From Actinomycetota bacterium (lineage in GTDB: Bacteria; Actinomycetota; Humimicrobiia; Humimicrobiales; Humimicrobiaceae): a stretch of DNA of 9,481 nucleotides. Below the pieces are notes generated by a model, which saw only the letters and a list, made by a program, of their open reading frames with translations, did no database searches and was not told the DNA's origin. Below, in pieces: positions 7,591-9,481 of this stretch. Position numbers and translations under genes: made by a program. Where the stretch lies: NCBI GenBank assembly GCA_028695395.1, contig JAQVJB010000075.1, positions 1 to 9,481 on the forward strand. The letters run 5' to 3'. The number at the start of each line of letters is the position of its first letter. Positions within the stretch are counted from its first letter, which is position 1.

Positions 7591-7696
7591 GCACAATAAT
7601 GACGAGGAGATTGATTATATTCGAAATGGGAACACTTGATTCCTTATGAAGAAATCTTTGCCTTGATATAATAATATTTTTTTTATAAGAAGACAT
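7568..7696 (-). CDS. BCAA-rich leader peptide, 42 aa (attenuation control peptide)
   Basis: This small gene lies just upstream of ilvD and has no long-protein counterpart. It starts at the ATG at 7696-7694; the in-frame stop TAG directly precedes it, so it cannot be longer. It ends at the TAA at 7570-7568. The N-terminal half is basic and polar. The last 17 residues read NIINLLVIIVLLVGILS, in which 13 of residues 27-41 are Ile, Leu or Val (five Ile, five Leu, three Val). Peptides of this kind (for example E. coli IlvL) are control peptides: ribosome stalling when charged tRNA is scarce changes folding of the downstream RNA. The peptide itself need not act. The ribosome-binding site is weak (GAG about 7 nt before the ATG). 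Leucine codons in the run are CTC four times. The alternative is a tiny membrane protein, since a basic N-terminus followed by a hydrophobic tail would also fit that; the stop codon embedded in the RNA stems favours a leader. Confidence 0.75.
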   Translation of the reverse strand: MSSYKKNIIISRQRFLHKESSVPISNIINLLVIIVLLVGILS

Positions 7697-7731
7697 CTAT
7701 AATCTCATTTCTACGAAATATTTAATGAAAA

Positions 7732-7760
7732 ATTTTAACATAATTAAATCATTAATACAA
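7732..7760 (-). promoter_or_regulatory. predicted sigma-70-type promoter of the ilv-leu operon
   Basis: A -35-like TTGTAT (7760-7755) and a -10-like TAAAAT (7737-7732) are separated by exactly 17 nt. The -10 is preceded by TGT, giving an extended -10 element. The start of transcription would fall near 7723-7726, about 27-30 nt before the leader-peptide ATG, a typical distance for an attenuated operon. The promoter lies just downstream of the terminator of the preceding gene, which suggests independent transcription. In sequence this AT-rich chance matches are common; the position is the main support. Confidence 0.5.
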
Positions 7761-7783
7761 TATTTTAAATTAGTAAATTTTTT

Positions 7784-7823
7784 AAAAATAGACAGGCATG
7801 TTATTCATATCACATGCCTGTCT
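7784..7823 (-). terminator. intrinsic terminator of the protease gene
   Basis: A perfect 12-bp inverted repeat, AGACAGGCATGT (7823-7812) and its complement (7801-7790), encloses a 10-nt loop. On the minus strand it is followed by A and five T (7788-7784), then more A/T. It lies about 50 nt after the protease stop codon. The plus-strand side has no T run, so it serves the minus strand. It separates the protease transcript from the ilv-leu operon. Confidence 0.88.
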
Positions 7824-7872
7824 GCAAAATATCTAAAATATATTATTAAATATTATATTAATTAAATTTTAA

Positions 7873-9378
7873 TTACTCTAACTTATTTCCGCATTTAGAA
7901 CAAAATGCCTGATCATCTTCGACTTTTGCACCACAATTCGGACAGTAATTTAATTTTTCTTCACTTTGTTCTTCTTCCTTTTCAGCACTACCTTCATCAC
8001 TTGTCACTTGCTGTGGAGGTGCGGTCTGCTGATAAGTAGGAGTTTTTTGAACCGGCGGATGACTACCTCTCCTGCTGAGCATTATTATCAGAATTATTAT
8101 AACGGCAAGAAGAATAAAGCCGCCAATTGCTCCTCCTATTATGCCCCATAATGCTTTTTTGCTTAATCCGGCCTCCTGAGCAACAACAGATGCGGTTGTC
8201 TCTGAAGCAATTGCCGTAGTTTCTTCTGTAACCGGCGCCACAGTTGTTTCGGCTGTTAAAGGAACATCCTGTCCCATATTTGCCTGTGCTTTTGCCTTAT
8301 ACTCCTGTGCCAGCAAATGACCTGCGCTTAAGTTAAGGACAGCGTCAAATCTTTTTATAGCTTCGCTGAAATGCTTAAGCCTGAACATAGCCAGGCCTGT
8401 TCTCCATTCCTGGTCTACCAGTCCGAGTTTGTTTTCAGCATTAAGGAAAGATTTAATATCATTACTTGGTCTGATATAATTATTGGTATTGTCAGTTCCT
8501 GCTGATACTATTCCTATTACATTACCGTTTTTATCAAGAACCGGACCGCCGCTGTTGCCAGCTCTCACATCACCCTGGATCTGTATCCATTCAGTTCCTC
8601 CGACCATCTGCTTTCCGCTGATGGTTCCATTTGTCACTGTAGGATTTAAAGGATTGTCCTGTCCAATGTCTGAAGTCCAGGGATAGCCTATCATTGTAAC
8701 AGGGTCCTGGATTTCTATCATTGAAGAATCCCCGAGAAGCGCGCTTGACAGGCTTCTTCCTGTCTGGGGAGTAATCCTTATTATGCCTATATCTCTTTGT
8801 TCAAATGAACTGGTTGCAACAACTTCTGCCCTCAGATAAGAACTGCTGCCCGGACCCTGAGGCTCAGATGCAATTGCTGTATTAAACTGAACATAGACTT
8901 CAAGATCATAAGGAGGCCCTTCGCTTCCCTCCACCTTTATGTTTTCATAAGCCCAGTTCCAGTCATCATCAGTCCAACCGTCAAGCTGGCCAAAATCACC
9001 ATAAACATCCATTAGATATGAGTAAATAAGATCATATTTAAACTGTGCTTCGTTTATATCAATTACATGCCCTGCTGTTACGATATGGCCGGTCTCAGGA
9101 TTTACAACAAAACCTGTACCTCCAAAAGCTTCGTAATAATAATCGCTCCATTGATTTGTCCAGGGATCAAGTACGTAACCGTAAAATACAGATGTGATAT
9201 AGCAAACTGCAGGCTGTACCATCAGCACCTTATCTGCAGAAGTAGGTTCATAATTTAAAACATCACTTGGCAGATCGCTTGATTGCGAACCTTCCTGTGC
9301 ATTTAAAAATGATGTAAAACTTAAGGTCATTATGAATGCTAGAACAAATACTAGGATTTTTAAATATTTTTTTGTCAT
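7873..9378 (-). CDS. secreted, membrane-anchored trypsin-like serine protease with TPR-like segment and C-terminal zinc ribbon
   Basis: The 501-residue protein starts with a signal peptide (basic MTKKYLK, hydrophobic core 8-25, likely cleavage after LNA at 27). A chymotrypsin/DegP-type peptidase domain spans about 45-320 with the triad His104 (TAGHV), Asp196 (RDIGI) and Ser276 (GNSGGP). The His-Asp spacing of 92 residues is long, owing to an acidic, aromatic-rich insert around 112-180. Residues about 324-370 look like one or two TPR-like helical repeats. A Thr/Glu/Ala-rich stalk follows (375-405), then a transmembrane helix at about 411-434 ending in RR. The tail is Pro/Gln-rich then acidic, and ends in a four-cysteine zinc ribbon (Cys479, Cys482, Cys493, Cys496). 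The expected topology is protease outside, zinc ribbon in the cytoplasm. There is no PDZ domain, unlike HtrA. The substrate is unknown. The start has a strong AAGGAG at 9385-9390. The gene appears monocistronic on its 3' side. Confidence 0.88.
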   Translation of the reverse strand: MTKKYLKILVFVLAFIMTLSFTSFLNAQEGSQSSDLPSDVLNYEPTSADKVLMVQPAVCYITSVFYGYVLDPWTNQWSDYYYEAFGGTGFVVNPETGHIVTAGHVIDINEAQFKYDLIYSYLMDVYGDFGQLDGWTDDDWNWAYENIKVEGSEGPPYDLEVYVQFNTAIASEPQGPGSSSYLRAEVVATSSFEQRDIGIIRITPQTGRSLSSALLGDSSMIEIQDPVTMIGYPWTSDIGQDNPLNPTVTNGTISGKQMVGGTEWIQIQGDVRAGNSGGPVLDKNGNVIGIVSAGTDNTNNYIRPSNDIKSFLNAENKLGLVDQEWRTGLAMFRLKHFSEAIKRFDAVLNLSAGHLLAQEYKAKAQANMGQDVPLTAETTVAPVTEETTAIASETTASVVAQEAGLSKKALWGIIGGAIGGFILLAVIIILIIMLSRRGSHPPVQKTPTYQQTAPPQQVTSDEGSAEKEEEQSEEKLNYCPNCGAKVEDDQAFCSKCGNKLE

Positions 9379-9463
9379 GTATCTCTCCTTAAGGGTTACT
9401 TTTCTAATTTATAGGTCTTTTATTATTTTATTATTTTCCTTAATAATAATAAACATAAAAATG

Positions 9464-9474
9464 ATTATATTATA
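9464..9474 (-). promoter_or_regulatory. possible -10 element(s) for the protease gene
   Basis: Two overlapping perfect TATAAT hexamers (9474-9469 and 9469-9464) occur about 90 nt upstream of the protease start codon. The matching -35 region would lie beyond the right edge of the window, so the promoter cannot be confirmed. The whole region is very AT-rich and chance matches are likely. Confidence 0.25.
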
Positions 9475-9481
9475 TAAACAT

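Larger units (their letters stand above)
7403..7726 (-). promoter_or_regulatory. long 5' leader of the ilv-leu operon
   Basis: About 320 nt separate the predicted transcription start (near 7723-7726) from the ilvD start codon. This is far more than needed for initiation. The leader holds a BCAA-rich leader peptide gene, then overlapping inverted repeats and U-rich tracts, then an AT-rich stretch (7403-7470) with the ilvD ribosome-binding site. I looked for a T-box, which commonly controls such operons in low-GC Gram-positives. I saw no AGGGTGG-type antiterminator sequence and no specifier-loop arrangement. Reading the arrangement as an attenuator rests on the peptide and hairpins described separately. 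Confidence 0.75.

Noticed and set aside
7589..7640. A plus-strand 16-codon frame starting ATGACGAGG, preceded by a GAGGAG that looks like a ribosome-binding site
   Set aside because: The apparent ribosome-binding site is simply the complement of the CTCCTC leucine codons of the leader peptide on the other strand. The frame is tiny and has no recognisable feature.
7629..7643. Small GGAA/TTCC hairpin in the middle of the leader peptide gene
   Set aside because: Only 4 bp with a 7-nt loop; too weak to claim as a structural element or pause hairpin without folding data.
7403..7726. T-box riboswitch upstream of ilvD
   Set aside because: I looked for the conserved AGGGTGG-type antiterminator sequence and a specifier loop and saw neither; the leader peptide explains the region better.

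Overview
This is an AT-rich bacterial window in which every supported gene lies on the minus strand. It holds most of a branched-chain amino acid (BCAA) operon and, upstream of it, a membrane-anchored trypsin-like protease gene. The organism cannot be named from the sequence. Low G+C (about one third by eye), strong purine-rich ribosome-binding sites, and an oxygen-sensitive-type dihydroxy-acid dehydratase beside an aconitase-type LeuC fit an anaerobic, possibly uncultivated, low-GC or actinobacterial-like lineage; this placement is tentative.

Layout in the direction of transcription (high to low coordinates): (1) 9378-7873, a secreted, membrane-anchored serine protease with a C-terminal zinc ribbon, closed by a clear intrinsic terminator at 7784-7823. 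(2) 7737-7403, a roughly 330-nt regulatory leader. It contains an extended -10 promoter, a 42-codon leader peptide gene (7696-7568) whose end is almost solid Ile/Leu/Val, and overlapping alternative RNA stems. (3) The operon itself: ilvD (7402-5744), ilvB (5710-4001), ilvN (4004-3522, overlapping ilvB by 4 bp), a divergent serA-like gene (3492-1897), leuA (1840-323), and the first 69 codons of leuC (209-1, running off the window).

Together IlvBN makes acetolactate or acetohydroxybutyrate. IlvD makes the 2-keto acids. LeuA and LeuC start the leucine branch from 2-ketoisovalerate. The reductoisomerase gene ilvC, which often sits between ilvN and leuA, is absent; that slot holds the serA-like gene. 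The leuD and leuB genes would be expected beyond the left edge.

The most interesting element is the leader. It encodes a peptide whose last 16 residues include 13 Ile, Leu or Val, directly followed by mutually exclusive hairpins and U-rich tracts. This is the signature of ribosome-mediated transcription attenuation sensing all three BCAAs, and no T-box motif is visible. The second item is the serA-like protein, in which several normally conserved active-site arginines, including the catalytic one, are lysines. No plus-strand gene, mobile element, CRISPR array, rRNA or tRNA was found.
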